A DNA stretch of 49,437 nt from Pseudobdellovibrionaceae bacterium (GCA_947462815.1 CANHQR010000021.1:1-49437); one strand, 5' to 3'. Counted from the first letter of the stretch, positions 24,904-33,812 are shown. Made by a program: numbers and translations. Notes: a model not told the origin generated them from the letters alone.

Positions 24904-25908
24904 TCACCGGTCTTCGATGGCTTGATAGATTGCATTGCCGAGATAGGGATTCCCTCCTGAGTCGGCTCGGTGATACCAAGCCAGCGCACCTTCGACGGGA
25001 TGGCTTTTGCCTAGAATGGAATTGCCGAGATTTTCGGGTCTGTACTCGCGATAGAGATAAATGGCGAGATCGCCGAGAGGCGTCGGCATGGTTTCGCGAG
25101 CTTGCAAAAGCGACATAATGTGATTGTTGTCGTCGGCCTCATCGGGGTTGAGGCTGGCTTGAGCGATCAAGCCCAAAGATCCCCAAGCTAAAAAGGCATC
25201 GGTGGCCAGCAAAACGGGGTAGCAGGATCGGCAATCAAAGGCGCGGATATACTCTCCGATTCCCACGGGACCAATAAAGTCGTCATTCTGATATTTGCCG
25301 AGGCGAAGGGCGTGCTGTTGAGCCATGTCCTTGAGTCGATCTCGCATCTTGTACTTTCCGAGAGCAACCAAAAGGGGTCGGTGCTGGTCTCGGGAGAAGC
25401 GTCGTGGATCTGAGCGAAAGCCGGCCTGGTGAGGATGTCTTACATAAATTCCAGGTTGGACCTCGAGTTTCTCGAGCGACCGCAGAAAACCATCGCGATC
25501 ATCGTGGAGATAGTAGAACATACCGGTGCGTTGTGCGGTGTCGCCGCCATCACCGTCGCTTTGTACGATCAGGCCGTTATCGTCAAGGTGCAGGGGGAAT
25601 AAATCTTCGACGGGGGAGCTGAGTCCCTCCTCCTCCATTCGCGAGAGGTCCACCAGCACTTGCATCTCGTGACGTGTCAGTCGCTGCAGGTCATGAGGTG
25701 CAGGGGCAACGTCGGCGCTCAGCCAGAGACCGGCGCGATCAGGCTCTGGAGCGAAAATGGGTTGGAACACAAAGCTACTTGTAGAAAGCGAGGCAGGGGA
25801 TCTTCCTAAATCACGGCTGATGGATTCAGGAGCGGGAACAAAAGGATTGTAGACGTATTGAACGCCCAAGAGGCTCAGATAAATTCCAATCGGCCACCGC
25901 ATTTTCAT
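24904..25908 (-). CDS. hypothetical secreted protein, 334 aa
   Basis: Unrecognised exported protein. An N-terminal hydrophobic stretch (WPIGIYLSLLGVQYVYNPFV, 5-24) is a signal peptide or anchor. The mature part has DNGLIVQSDGDGGDTAQRTG (110-129), RHPHQAGFRSDPRRFSRDQ and then a helical region with GSLGLIAQASLNPDEADDNNH. The blocks of Asp/Gly followed by RTG and the SRDQ motif resemble alpha-toroid carbohydrate-active proteins loosely, but the match is not good enough for an assignment. ATG 25908 follows GGAGGGAG. It is convergent with the epimerase gene, whose stop is 40 bp away. Confidence 0.6.
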   Translation of the reverse strand: MKMRWPIGIYLSLLGVQYVYNPFVPAPESISRDLGRSPASLSTSSFVFQPIFAPEPDRAGLWLSADVAPAPHDLQRLTRHEMQVLVDLSRMEEEGLSSPVEDLFPLHLDDNGLIVQSDGDGGDTAQRTGMFYYLHDDRDGFLRSLEKLEVQPGIYVRHPHQAGFRSDPRRFSRDQHRPLLVALGKYKMRDRLKDMAQQHALRLGKYQNDDFIGPVGIGEYIRAFDCRSCYPVLLATDAFLAWGSLGLIAQASLNPDEADDNNHIMSLLQARETMPTPLGDLAIYLYREYRPENLGNSILGKSHPVEGALAWYHRADSGGNPYLGNAIYQAIEDR

Positions 25909-26117
25909 GCGAACTCCCTCCCTCCATTTTAGACACAGGGGAGGAGGGAGCGGGAAAAAGTACTCGAGAACTTCGACGGATGACGCCTGGATTGTCGCTC
26001 TGGTTGCGGGTTTCGTGGAGTTGTTTCAAACTGATACAGAGACAGGCTTCGTCAATCAGTCCCTCGAAGCATCGAAGCTTGCTGGGAAGAGCCTCTGGAC
26101 ACTTCACACTTCGGAGA

Positions 26118-26348
26118 TCAGGAACGATTTTCCGTACTGGGGGGCTCGTTCGATTTCTGGGTCGAAGACGGAGAGTCAACAGAGTCCCCGCGGTGGGCTT
26201 GTTCGGCTTCCAAGGCGACCTTGCCCGTGATCCCCACCCACTCTGGGAAAAGCAGCATAATGACGATGTAGGCGACAATTCCCAGAACAAATACGATGCC
26301 GCCGGCGACGATGACCCACTGACTCGAATCTTCCATGTCGACGAGCAT
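26118..26348 (-). CDS. small single-pass membrane protein
   Basis: A 76-aa protein. Residues 10-33 (WVIVAGGIVFVLGIVAYIVIML) form one membrane helix followed by an amphipathic region and a Ser/Pro-rich C-terminal tail. No family was recognised. ATG 26348 has no ribosome-binding site, but TAATTT ends six bases upstream as a possible -10; ATG 26336 is an alternative start. It stands alone between two exported-protein genes of the same strand. Confidence 0.5.
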   Translation of the reverse strand: MLVDMEDSSQWVIVAGGIVFVLGIVAYIVIMLLFPEWVGITGKVALEAEQAHRGDSVDSPSSTQKSNEPPSTENRS

Positions 26349-26435
26349 AGCTGAAAATTAAGTCGAGGTCTCGTCGAACCTCCGGTCGAATCGCAGAATC
26401 CTGAATTTTTCTAGGGCCGACTCATGCATCGGCAA

Positions 26436-27053
26436 TCAAGCTGTGGCCCGCTTTGTTTTTTTCGCAGGCTTCTTCTTTTTGGGGGGTGGAGAAGTCTTCT
26501 TCAGAGAGGATTGTGTTTTTGAAGTCGTTTGGCCTTGGGGTTGAGCCAACTTTGGCAGCGAACGTGGACTTGTCTCTTGGGCTCCGCGCTGTGGTCCATA
26601 TTGAGAAGGCGCCGGAGCCGCCAGAAGCTTGGCCACGCTCTTTCGCAGTGTGGTCTCGTCGATCCTGTGTGAGCTTGGTGCGGGCTTAACGGTGAGCGTG
26701 CGAGGCTTTTGCCCTGAGGTGAAAACTGTCACCCGATTCATTTCCCCATCCAGCATTCCGGGACAATGCACCACAAGGCTTTCGCCCTCCGGACTTTGAA
26801 GTCGATAGGCGCGCACCAAATCGCCATTGTCTATGCTCTCGGGCGTACAATACGCCTTCGCGTCCCATTCGCGACCATGGACACGCAACTTGTTGTCATC
26901 GAGGTGCTCGATCAGCAAGGAGGTGTCTTCGATCGGCTCCAGGATCTCCATGGCCTGGGCTTGGGCCTCAGGCGCAGCTAACGCGACGACGAAGACGAAT
27001 GACAGGCTGAACCAGATTGGGCGAGGCCAGCATGGGGCGGCAATATGTGACAT
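26436..27053 (-). CDS. hypothetical exported protein with lysine-rich tail
   Basis: A 205-aa protein of unknown function. A signal peptide (about 10-30, FVFVVALAAPEAQAQA) precedes a 90-residue domain containing two cysteines (AYCTPE, VVHCPG) that could form a disulfide. A linker rich in Pro, Gln and Ser leads to a strongly basic tail (KKTSPPPKKKKPAKKTKRATA), as in proteins that bind nucleic acid or polyanions. ATG 27053 is preferred because GAGGA precedes it; the frame extends to a GTG at 27074. Confidence 0.55.
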   Translation of the reverse strand: MSHIAAPCWPRPIWFSLSFVFVVALAAPEAQAQAMEILEPIEDTSLLIEHLDDNKLRVHGREWDAKAYCTPESIDNGDLVRAYRLQSPEGESLVVHCPGMLDGEMNRVTVFTSGQKPRTLTVKPAPSSHRIDETTLRKSVAKLLAAPAPSQYGPQRGAQETSPRSLPKLAQPQGQTTSKTQSSLKKTSPPPKKKKPAKKTKRATA

Positions 27054-27182
27054 AATTCCTCGCGGGAGATTCACGTGATTTCAGCTGATCTGATGGGACT
27101 CACCTTGCGCAGCTCACCTGACGCTGCTCGTTTTGTCGAGGCGGCTTGACCCGATTGAGTACGAGGCGCGACAAAGGTCCAT

Positions 27183-27575
27183 ATGTCCATTCTCGTTTAC
27201 CAATACCCCGCATGTAGTACTTGTAAGAAGGCCCTCGCATTTTTGCGCGAGCAAGAGATTCAGTTTGAATCGCGACACATCGTGGATTCGCCGCCGAGCT
27301 CTCGGCAGCTGGCTCAAGTTTTAAAGTGGCTTCGAGCTGATGGTGGTGAATTGAAAAACCTGTTCAATACATCGGGTGAGCTCTATCGCGAGATGAAAAT
27401 TGCCGATCGACTGAAAGCTGGGCTCTCTGAGAGTGAAGCGCTGGATTTACTGGCCCAACACGGCAAGCTCATCAAACGACCCTTGGTCCTCGGGGCGGAT
27501 TGGGCCCTCGTGGGATTTCGGGAAGAGGTCTGGACAAAGCACTTCGACAAAATTGGCTCAGCGAAACGTGGCTGA
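27183..27575 (+). CDS. ArsC/Spx-family thioredoxin-fold protein (YffB-like)
   Basis: A 130-aa cytoplasmic protein of the arsenate-reductase/Spx thioredoxin fold. It carries the redox motif CSTC (11-14) followed by KKALAFLREQEIQFE, then ELKNLFNTSGELYREMKI and the HGKLIKRPLV block, which are signatures of the family. Arg/Lys residues of the arsenate pocket are only partly recognisable, and Spx-type transcription binding cannot be told apart from YffB-type reductase. ATG 27183 follows AAAGG at good spacing. It is followed 98 bp later by the phospholipase D gene. Confidence 0.85.
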   Translation: MSILVYQYPACSTCKKALAFLREQEIQFESRHIVDSPPSSRQLAQVLKWLRADGGELKNLFNTSGELYREMKIADRLKAGLSESEALDLLAQHGKLIKRPLVLGADWALVGFREEVWTKHFDKIGSAKRG

Positions 27576-27673
27576 ATACGTCACGAAACCGCCGATCGCC
27601 AAACGGTCCTGCTCCGCGCGGACCGCCTGAAAAACATTTTGGAATTTTCTGGTCGGCGTGTGAGCGTGGAGAC

Positions 27674-29197
27674 ATGTCACTCACATCTCTTGAAAAGAGG
27701 ATCGCGAAGATCGCTCGTCGAGGCGCCTGGACTTGCCTCATTCTCATCGTCGGACTCTATGCGGTCGTGGCCGCCGGCCTTGCCGTCCTAAAATTTTGGC
27801 CTGCACCGGAGTTTCACATCGAAGATGCATTGACGGCAAATTCGCAAAGCCCGCATCGCATACGCCTGTTGTCCAAGGGCGAAGACAGCTTACGGGCTCG
27901 ATTGGCGATGATCCGCTCGGCTAAGAAGAGCTTGGAGCTTGAGTTCTTCATTTATAACGTTGATGAGGCGAGCCGAATGTTAACGAGCGCATTGATTGAG
28001 CGCGCCCAGGCCGGCGTGAAAGTCCGCGTTCTCGTCGACTTTTCGGCACCGGTCTTCCAGCTGCAGCCGATCTACGCTCGGTATTTGCTCCAGCATGGAA
28101 TTGAAGTGCGTTACTACAACACCAGTGCGAACTACCGAGTCGTGAGCTTGCAACATCGCAGTCACCGAAAGTTACTGATCGCCGACGGGCACGCCGTGAT
28201 CACGGGAGGCCGAAACATAGGCGACGAGTACTTTGATTTGCATCCGCGATTCAACTTTCTCGACACCGACGTACAGGTTGTTGGTCCGATCGTCGAAAAA
28301 ATCCAAGAAAGTTTTGATCTGTATTGGGCTTCGGATTTTAGCTCGGAGCCGCCGCAGATCGCTGTGCCACTCTCTAGCCAAGAGGCTGAGATGGTTAAGA
28401 AGCTCTATGCGGAACAAGGGCGTGATGCAGAGCTGCGCGCGTATTTTGAGCCTTTGCCAACGGCGGCCAAAGAATCGCCGCAAGAATCGCCACACGAGTT
28501 ACCGCAGGAGATTCTGGTCAAATTACCAAATGAATCTCCGAAAACCCACACTTGCGAGGACCTCAGTTTCATCACGGATTATCCAGCGCAAGGCGAAAAC
28601 CAACGCCAAGTTTTCAAGCGCTTAGTCGAAGAACTGGCTCAGGCGAAGGAAGAAGTCATCGGCGAGAGTCCCTACTTTGTGATTCGCGAAGGCGGCCATG
28701 ATGCGCTCAAGCAAGTGGTCTCGCGCGGTGTAAAGCTCAAGGTGCTAACGAACAGCTTGGGTTCTACGGATGCGTTTTATACGGTTTCGGCGTTGGCCTC
28801 GCGTCTGGATTGGATTGCGGATTCTGGGATCGAGCTTTGGGCGTACGATGGACGGAGCCTCTCTGGGGTTTCCAGCCAGCGGTGGACGTCTTCGCATCGG
28901 TGGGGACTACATTCCAAACGCGCCGTCATTGATCGAAAGCACGTCCTGATTGGTACCTACAACGTGGACCCTCGCTCCGCCAATCTCAATTCCGAATTGA
29001 TGCTGATTTGTCGCAATCAGCCTGAGTTTGCAGCCGAAGTTCTGGCGGACCTCGAGCTTCGTCTACAACAGTCTCAGCGGGTAATGGGTGAGGGGTCTTG
29101 GCGCCTCGCTCCCCTAATTCAAGATGCGAGCGCAATTCAGGTGCTCATGAGCATCTTATCGTTGCCGCTGGTCAGGATGTTTGATTTTCTTTTATGA
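27674..29197 (+). CDS. phospholipase D family protein, ClsC/YmdC-like cardiolipin synthase
   Basis: Membrane-associated PLD-superfamily enzyme, 507 aa (E. coli ClsC is 473). After a hydrophobic N-terminal anchor (21-40) come two HKD catalytic motifs: HRKLLIAD with H164, K166 and D171 (followed by GHAVITGGRNIGDEYFD), and HSKRAVID with H413, K415 and D420 (followed by RKHVLIGTYNVDPRSANLNSE). These two motifs form the active site that exchanges phosphatidyl groups, as in cardiolipin synthesis. A Pro/Glu-rich insertion near residue 270-300 is extra. The start ATG 27674 is preferred because the anchor begins just after it and GTGGAG lies upstream. Confidence 0.85.
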   Translation: MSLTSLEKRIAKIARRGAWTCLILIVGLYAVVAAGLAVLKFWPAPEFHIEDALTANSQSPHRIRLLSKGEDSLRARLAMIRSAKKSLELEFFIYNVDEASRMLTSALIERAQAGVKVRVLVDFSAPVFQLQPIYARYLLQHGIEVRYYNTSANYRVVSLQHRSHRKLLIADGHAVITGGRNIGDEYFDLHPRFNFLDTDVQVVGPIVEKIQESFDLYWASDFSSEPPQIAVPLSSQEAEMVKKLYAEQGRDAELRAYFEPLPTAAKESPQESPHELPQEILVKLPNESPKTHTCEDLSFITDYPAQGENQRQVFKRLVEELAQAKEEVIGESPYFVIREGGHDALKQVVSRGVKLKVLTNSLGSTDAFYTVSALASRLDWIADSGIELWAYDGRSLSGVSSQRWTSSHRWGLHSKRAVIDRKHVLIGTYNVDPRSANLNSELMLICRNQPEFAAEVLADLELRLQQSQRVMGEGSWRLAPLIQDASAIQVLMSILSLPLVRMFDFLL

Positions 29198-29241
29198 AGT
29201 TATAGAGCTCTGAGAGCGCGCGGAAAGGGCCCAAGGCAAAT

Positions 29242-29991
29242 ATGGCAAAGGCGCCGATTCGATTACTTGTTGTCGAAGACGAGGTCGAGCTACTCGATGT
29301 GATCCATCGGCTGTTCGCTTCGCTCGGTTTCGACGTCAAAGCCGCAAGTGATGGGCTTGCCGCGTGGCAAATGTGTGAAGCCCATGAATTCGACATTGTT
29401 CTCAGCGACGTGCGAATGCCTGTGCTCAATGGGCTAGAACTGCTTAAAAAAATCAAAGCACGAAATGCCGATTGTCCCAAAGTCGTAATGATGTCAGGAC
29501 ACAGCGATTTTCCGCTTTCAAAACTCTACGCTGAAGGTGCGGATGGATTTTTTGAAAAACCCTTCAGTTCAGAGGCCGTACGTCAATTTCTCATCGATGG
29601 TCTTGTCCCTAGCTCTGAGCGCTGGTCGAAGTTCAGTCGTAAGCCCGCTTCTTTGCGGGTCGACTTCACATTTCGCTCATTTGACGAAGCTCTTCGCACG
29701 AGAAGTTTGAAGGCGGGACGTAGCGGCTTCTTTCAGCCTTGCGACACGCAACTACCGATGCTGGGGACCTATGTCGATTTCGAATTCCAATTTCGCGAAT
29801 TTTCGGGAAGTGAAAAGGGAGCAGGAAAGATCGACGGTCAAGGGATTGTTCGGTTTCATAAGCAAGGCGATTCGCCGCAGTCACCGTCGGGTTATGGCGT
29901 TGAAATTCTTCAGCTGAATTTCGAGGCAGGAAAAAAATGGGTCGAGAGCGTTAGAGCCTGGGGTATTGTCGCCAGTATTCCTGAATCCTGA
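29242..29991 (+). CDS. response regulator with PilZ-like C-terminal domain
   Basis: Cytoplasmic two-domain regulator, 249 aa. The receiver domain (1-120) has D12/E13, phospho-acceptor D56 (VLSDVRMP), S85 (MSGHSDFP) and K106 (FEKPFS). The C-terminal region, with GRSGFFQPCDTQLPMLGTYVDFEF, a glycine-rich turn and GQGIVRFH then SPSGYGVEILQLN, resembles the PilZ-like domain used in delta-group response regulators, although the RxxxR c-di-GMP motif is not clear. The likely role is to sense phosphorylation and alter motility or secretion through a PilZ partner. No kinase gene is adjacent. Confidence 0.75.
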   Translation: MAKAPIRLLVVEDEVELLDVIHRLFASLGFDVKAASDGLAAWQMCEAHEFDIVLSDVRMPVLNGLELLKKIKARNADCPKVVMMSGHSDFPLSKLYAEGADGFFEKPFSSEAVRQFLIDGLVPSSERWSKFSRKPASLRVDFTFRSFDEALRTRSLKAGRSGFFQPCDTQLPMLGTYVDFEFQFREFSGSEKGAGKIDGQGIVRFHKQGDSPQSPSGYGVEILQLNFEAGKKWVESVRAWGIVASIPES

Positions 29992-30186
29992 ATTAAACCG
30001 TGACCTCCACGTACCTTAACTCGCGGCTGTCCGTCGAATTGCGCTTCCCGCTCATGTCGTGATTGTGTCGCAACTGTTTTGATGTTTCCGTTTTTGATTC
30101 GGCGGTTCTCCCTAAAAACTGACGTAGTTGAGACTTGAGTCATGGTGTTCCAAAACGACCAGCGAAGAGCTGGAGAGGGACACCCG

Positions 30187-30450
30187 ATGAAGCAAAGATT
30201 CACAGAAGATCAGATCATTTCAGCCGTCAAAAAACTGGAGGCTGGTCTAACCGCGAAAGAGCTCTCTAGGGAACTCGGCGTAACGCAGCAGACGCTTTAC
30301 CACTGGAAGAAAAAATTCGGCGGCATGGACGTCTCGGAAGCCCGGCGCATGAAGGCGCTCGAAGCTGAGAACGCGAAGCTCAAGCGCCTTGTCGCGGAGT
30401 AAGCCCTCGATATCATCATGCTGAAGGATGTAAACTCAAAAAAGTGGTAA
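30187..30450 (+). pseudogene. IS3 orfA with an internal nonsense codon
   Basis: HTH-type orfA (87 codons, usual for the IS407 group). It starts MKQRFTEDQIISAVKKLEAG, with HTH ELGVTQQTLYHWKKKFGGM and the leucine-zipper-like ALEAENAKLKRLVAE. A TAA at 30400-30402 follows LVAE; in intact relatives this codon is Gln (LVAEQALD), so CAA to TAA is the simple explanation. Reading continues as ALDIIMLKDVNSKKW to TAA 30448-30450. Without it the frameshift site would be reached, so orfAB fusion is blocked unless the stop is suppressed. Confidence 0.85.
30438..30444 (+). other. programmed -1 frameshift heptamer A AAA AAG
   Basis: AAAAAAG is in phase with orfA as A AAA AAG (codons 30439 and 30442). Slipping back one base moves reading into the orfB frame (GTG GTA AGG...), which is the standard IS3 mechanism. 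It is located downstream of the orfA nonsense codon. Confidence 0.85.
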
Positions 30451-31283
30451 GGCCCAAAGGTCGACGAACTGAGGCTCTGTATCTGGTCAAAAAGTACGAG
30501 ACCACGAAGGCCCGGTGCTGTCGTCTGTTAGGCCTAAGTCTTTCGACATTTAGCTGTGAAGAAGTTCCGCATACAGACGGTCCCATTCGAGATAAACTCG
30601 TCTCGTTGGTGGGCGAGAACAAACGCTTTGGGCATCCGCGTCTCTTTGTTCTTCTGAAGCGAGATATGCCGGAGGTTAACCACAAGCGTTCGCATCGCAT
30701 TTACACGGAACTCGAGCTTCAGATCGCAAGAAGGAAGCGCAAAAAACTTGGAATTTACCAGCGTCTACCGCCGACAATTGCGACAACGCCCAATGAGGTT
30801 TGGGCGATTGATTTTATTTTCGACTATCTGGAAACGGGCCGAAGACCCAAGACACTCACGGTTGTCGATGAGTATTCGAAGATCCCTCCAGGAATCTTGG
30901 TCGATCACTCAATCCGCGGAGTCGATGTGACAAAATTCTTAGATCATCTTGCTTCGGGTTCTTACCCGAAGATCGTGAGAATCGATCAGGGAACAGAGTT
31001 CACATCTCGAGCGATGCTGTATTGGGCCTACAGAAGCGGCATAGAGCTCGAGTTCACGCGAGTCAGAAAGCCGAATCAAGTGATCGAGTCATTCAACTCA
31101 CGAGTACGAGACGAGTGTCTCAATGAACACGTCTTCCTCTCGTTACAAGACGCCCGCGAGAAAATCGACGAATGGCATTGGAGGTGCAACAACATCAATC
31201 CACATTCGAGTTTAGGGATGAAGGCCCCATTGGAATTTGCAAAAGAACAACGACAGGGACAGGAAGCCGTGCTGGCAAGCTAA
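30444..31283 (+). CDS. IS3-family transposase orfB (DDE integrase core)
   Basis: The 279-codon frame is reached by -1 frameshift from orfA; the GTG at 30444 is the first in-frame start. The integrase core has DDE blocks: WAIDFIFD (first Asp), RIDQGTEFTS (second Asp) and NQVIESFNSRVRDECLNEH (Glu). The C-terminus, HSSLGMKAPLEFA, is typical of IS3. The N-terminal HTH_21-type region (YLVKKYETTKARCCRLLGLSLSTF) resembles intact relatives. It is full-length but is probably made poorly or not at all as an orfAB fusion because of the stop in orfA. Confidence 0.85.
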   Translation: MVRPKGRRTEALYLVKKYETTKARCCRLLGLSLSTFSCEEVPHTDGPIRDKLVSLVGENKRFGHPRLFVLLKRDMPEVNHKRSHRIYTELELQIARRKRKKLGIYQRLPPTIATTPNEVWAIDFIFDYLETGRRPKTLTVVDEYSKIPPGILVDHSIRGVDVTKFLDHLASGSYPKIVRIDQGTEFTSRAMLYWAYRSGIELEFTRVRKPNQVIESFNSRVRDECLNEHVFLSLQDAREKIDEWHWRCNNINPHSSLGMKAPLEFAKEQRQGQEAVLAS

Positions 31284-31336
31284 CGCTACCTGACTCAAGA
31301 TCGATGACTCACTGAATCTTGGGAGAGCCGCCGTCA

Positions 31337-31650
31337 GCGTCGGTACTCCACATTTTAACAAGTTCGAATGAAGGCCACACAGCTCAATCGAAAACTTGAC
31401 ACCAAGAGAATTTACTCGAAGAAAGATGCAATCACAGATCGCTTGCTGGCGCGAAACTTCTAAGTCTCAGAGCGAACCAATCAAACAAGACAGACCAAAA
31501 TTCAGAGCTGTGTAGGAGTCTTTCTGACCTAGGTCTTGAGAGCATGGCCCACACGAAGTCTAGTTAGGCATCTTGAATTCACTTGAATTCAAGTGATGCG
31601 CTCGAAACTCCGATTGAATGACCGAGTACAAATCTTAAGGGGAGGTTTCT
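31337..31650. other. 314-bp gap between IS3 element and next gene
   Basis: The gap has no recognisable gene. A basic 31-codon frame starts at ATG 31368 and ends at 31463 but matches nothing I know. The gap ends with the 16-bp palindrome at 31580-31595 and the leader of the next gene. Confidence 0.45.
31572..31595. promoter_or_regulatory. palindrome with tandem half-sites, operator-like
   Basis: CACTTGAATTCAAGTG (31580-31595) is a perfect 16-bp palindrome. A direct repeat of CTTGAATTCA (31572-31581 and 31582-31591) overlaps it. It is 55 bp upstream of the TTG start at 31651 and resembles a repressor site. Confidence 0.45.
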
Positions 31651-32979
31651 TTGGGCCATTTGAATGTAGTTTTCAATCGGATCTTGGGCGTCCTATTATC
31701 CGGCATCGTTTTCAGCGCCCAAGTATCGCTCGCGCAGAGTCGATTCGTGGGAGGCGAGGGCAAGGCGGAAGTTCCGCAAAACCAAAGACCACCTTCGGCC
31801 GAGGAGCGGCTTAAACTGCTTCGCCTGTTCGTCAGCACTACAACAAAGTCGAGTAGAGCGAAAAATCTTTCGATCGGTAATTGGCTTTCTGAAATGCGGT
31901 TTGTTATGCGAAGCGAGGATTATGCGGTCATTCGTTCGTATGCAGAGGCGCATCAAGCACTGGATCTTCCTTTGCCTCGAGCCGAGGCGAACTCCGGTGA
32001 AGTACGTATTCGGCTACTGAATCTTCGCTTGAAGCATCAACCGAGCGAGGGGGGCGAGCACGGTTTGCTTATAAACGGCCAGCTTGCCTTCAAAGGTACA
32101 TCGATCGATCCAGGTGGTCTGGCGGAAATTGAAAAACAAGTTTTTTCCGCGATCGGAAGCTCGAAGTCGGCTCGCCATGGATCTCGGCAGCCCTGGATGG
32201 GGGTGGCGTGGCTGGGAGCGGCGAGGGTTGCTCTGAACAGCTTCTCTGCTTCAGAGTCGGAGGCCTTCGTTCCGCTTGTGGCTGCGCCGGCGGTTGTTGG
32301 CACTGTTATGAGCGGGGGCTTGCTCGCTTTTATGCTTTGGTTGGAAACTGGCCACCAGAACTATGCCGCATGCTTGGATCGGCAAATTTCGGGTCAGTAC
32401 GCAATCAATTGTCAGATGACGAGCTTCGCAGATCCGGACAAGCTAATAACTCAGTCTCTAGAGCCTGAACTTGGATACCGAGATGTGAGTCTCCGCTGCG
32501 AAAATGATCGAGCTGTCGGCTTAAGCTTTGCTCAGAATCCGATGCCGCAGTCTCTCATTCGGTATCGTGGAAACTCCTCGATTTCTAATTTCAGATTCGT
32601 TCGGGATCAAGAAAACGGTGGTGTGTTGACGAGGTTTGTCGTCAACACACAAGCTCGATACGGAAGTGAAAATCGAAGCATCAATTGTTCTTATGAGGTA
32701 TCCGCCGGCAAAGTCGTCAATACTCGAGAAGCCGACAGCGAAATTTGTGAGTCAGCACGCAGAATAGCGAGATCTGCTGACACTTTCCTAAACGAAAGCG
32801 CAAGTCCAGAGGTTGGGCGAATGATTCCCGGCGGAGGAGCGCCAGCTCTACCTGTTGAATTACTGGATAAATGCTGTGCCTCTACGAATTGTTCCAGAAA
32901 ATTCCCGTCAAGGCCCGAGCCGGCTGCTGGATCCTCCGGTTCGAGAGATAGTTCTCGAGGTGCGCCTGTTGGTCGTTGA
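31651..32979 (+). CDS. hypothetical exported protein with internal membrane segment
   Basis: A 442-aa protein beginning with TTG 31651, chosen because GGAGG lies five bases upstream and the product then starts with a signal peptide (ILGVLLSGIVFSAQVSLAQ, 11-29). The mature part has a helical region (50-90), a beta-rich region, a hydrophobic segment at about 208-233 (FVPLVAAPAVVGTVMSGGLLAFMLW), and a cysteine-rich C-terminal part (nine cysteines, with CCASTNC near the end) that is probably disulfide-bonded. No family was recognised. It lies between the IS3 element and transposase debris and may be island cargo. Confidence 0.6.
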   Translation: MGHLNVVFNRILGVLLSGIVFSAQVSLAQSRFVGGEGKAEVPQNQRPPSAEERLKLLRLFVSTTTKSSRAKNLSIGNWLSEMRFVMRSEDYAVIRSYAEAHQALDLPLPRAEANSGEVRIRLLNLRLKHQPSEGGEHGLLINGQLAFKGTSIDPGGLAEIEKQVFSAIGSSKSARHGSRQPWMGVAWLGAARVALNSFSASESEAFVPLVAAPAVVGTVMSGGLLAFMLWLETGHQNYAACLDRQISGQYAINCQMTSFADPDKLITQSLEPELGYRDVSLRCENDRAVGLSFAQNPMPQSLIRYRGNSSISNFRFVRDQENGGVLTRFVVNTQARYGSENRSINCSYEVSAGKVVNTREADSEICESARRIARSADTFLNESASPEVGRMIPGGGAPALPVELLDKCCASTNCSRKFPSRPEPAAGSSGSRDSSRGAPVGR

Positions 32980-33186
32980 TCAGCGCTCAAGGGTGAATTA
33001 TTCGTAGTTCGAACTTGGAGCCCGAATACTGAGTTCGAACTGCGTCAGTCCATTGAGAAACTGTCCTTGAAATTCCACCTAAGCGCCAACTCTATGTTGG
33101 AAGGCGCGTTCGAAATTCACGACCACTTTCAAAGCCACTCGCCACTGCCGACATTCGCACTTGGCGAATCAATGGGATCCGGCGTC
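32980..33186. other. non-coding gap beside transposase debris
   Basis: I see no gene or RNA here. It probably contains the decayed remainder of the element whose orfA fragment lies at 33187-33519. Confidence 0.35.
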
Positions 33187-33519
33187 TCAATTGTGGAAAA
33201 TTATTATTTTTTTGAAGGCCAAGTTCTTCTCCTTGATCTCCGCGATGACGTCGCGCATGCGGTTGATCTCGAATCGCATCGCTTATTCTCGCTCATCATT
33301 CTTCAACGACGCTTCCTTCGGTCTGCGCTTCGTATCAAATCCGGAGAGTACAGCTGCGAAGAACTGGTCCTGCCATCCATATAAACTCTGCGGCGTCTTG
33401 ACGTAATTCTTCGCCAGCTTTGAGATCGGAGCTCTCATCGTCAGATGCCACTTCACGATTTTGAATTTCTCTTCCGAGGAAAATCGCTCAAGATTGGGAT
33501 GGAGGTCTTGTTCGTTCAC
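33187..33519 (-). pseudogene. IS3-type orfA remnant with internal stop
   Basis: A 111-codon frame interrupted by one TAA (33285-33283). The N-terminal part RFSSEEKFKIVKWHL and SKLAKNYVKTPQSLYGWQDQFF is an HTH_Tnp_1/IS3 orfA. Past the stop it continues INRMRDVIAEIKEKNLAFKK, the usual coiled-coil end (xKDEVIAEIxEEnvaLKK). No intact orfB follows on this strand. A relic. Confidence 0.7.
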
Positions 33520-33663
33520 TTCGTCACTTCTTTGACGCGGTCAACGTGATGGCGACATCCCATCATCAACTAAACGTTCGCATCAAAAGTCCGACTAACA
33601 AAAAAGCGGAACACCTATTTCTACGTTAACGACTATTTGCCGCGGTTTATCTTAGAAGTTTAG

Positions 33664-33777
33664 CCCAGAAAGCGACCTCACTCAGGCCTTGATTACTGTT
33701 CACCAGAAGAGTACGACGACAAAGTCAGCCAAGGAGCCAATCGAACAAAACTCCCGCTGTTAAAGCTGTTCGTCTAA
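33664..33777 (+). pseudogene. C-terminal scrap of an IS3-type orfB
   Basis: A 37-residue frame, RKRPHSGLDYCSPEEYDDK followed by VSQGANRTKLPLL, ending TAA 33775-33777. It matches the RxHSxLGYxSPEEYE end of IS3 orfB proteins. An in-frame TAG (33661-33663) lies directly upstream. It is on the opposite strand to the orfA remnant, so at least two events, or an inversion, are implied. Confidence 0.6.
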
Positions 33778-33812
33778 AACAAGGCCCTCGCACTGAATAT
33801 GAAAGAGTCGAC

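Larger units (their letters stand above)
30095..31336 (+). mobile_element. IS3-family element, IS407-like, 1242 bp
   Basis: Matched ends: GGCGGTTCTCCC (30101-30112) and the complement GGGAGAGCCGCC (31321-31332); 21 bases further in on both sides, CTTGAGTCA (30134-30142) and TGACTCAAG (31291-31299). Outside these, TGA (30095-30097) and TCA (31334-31336) complete the usual IS3 ends. The element encodes orfA and orfB with a programmed -1 frameshift site. I found no clear target duplication. A stop codon in orfA probably disables it. Confidence 0.85.

Noticed and set aside
27586-27640. CGGTCC/GGACCG hairpin after the ArsC-like gene as a terminator
   Set aside because: Six-pair stem with a 10-nt loop followed by A-rich rather than T-rich sequence.
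33067-33384. 105-codon plus-strand frame
   Set aside because: Antisense to the transposase orfA remnant, whose minus-strand frame carries recognisable motifs.
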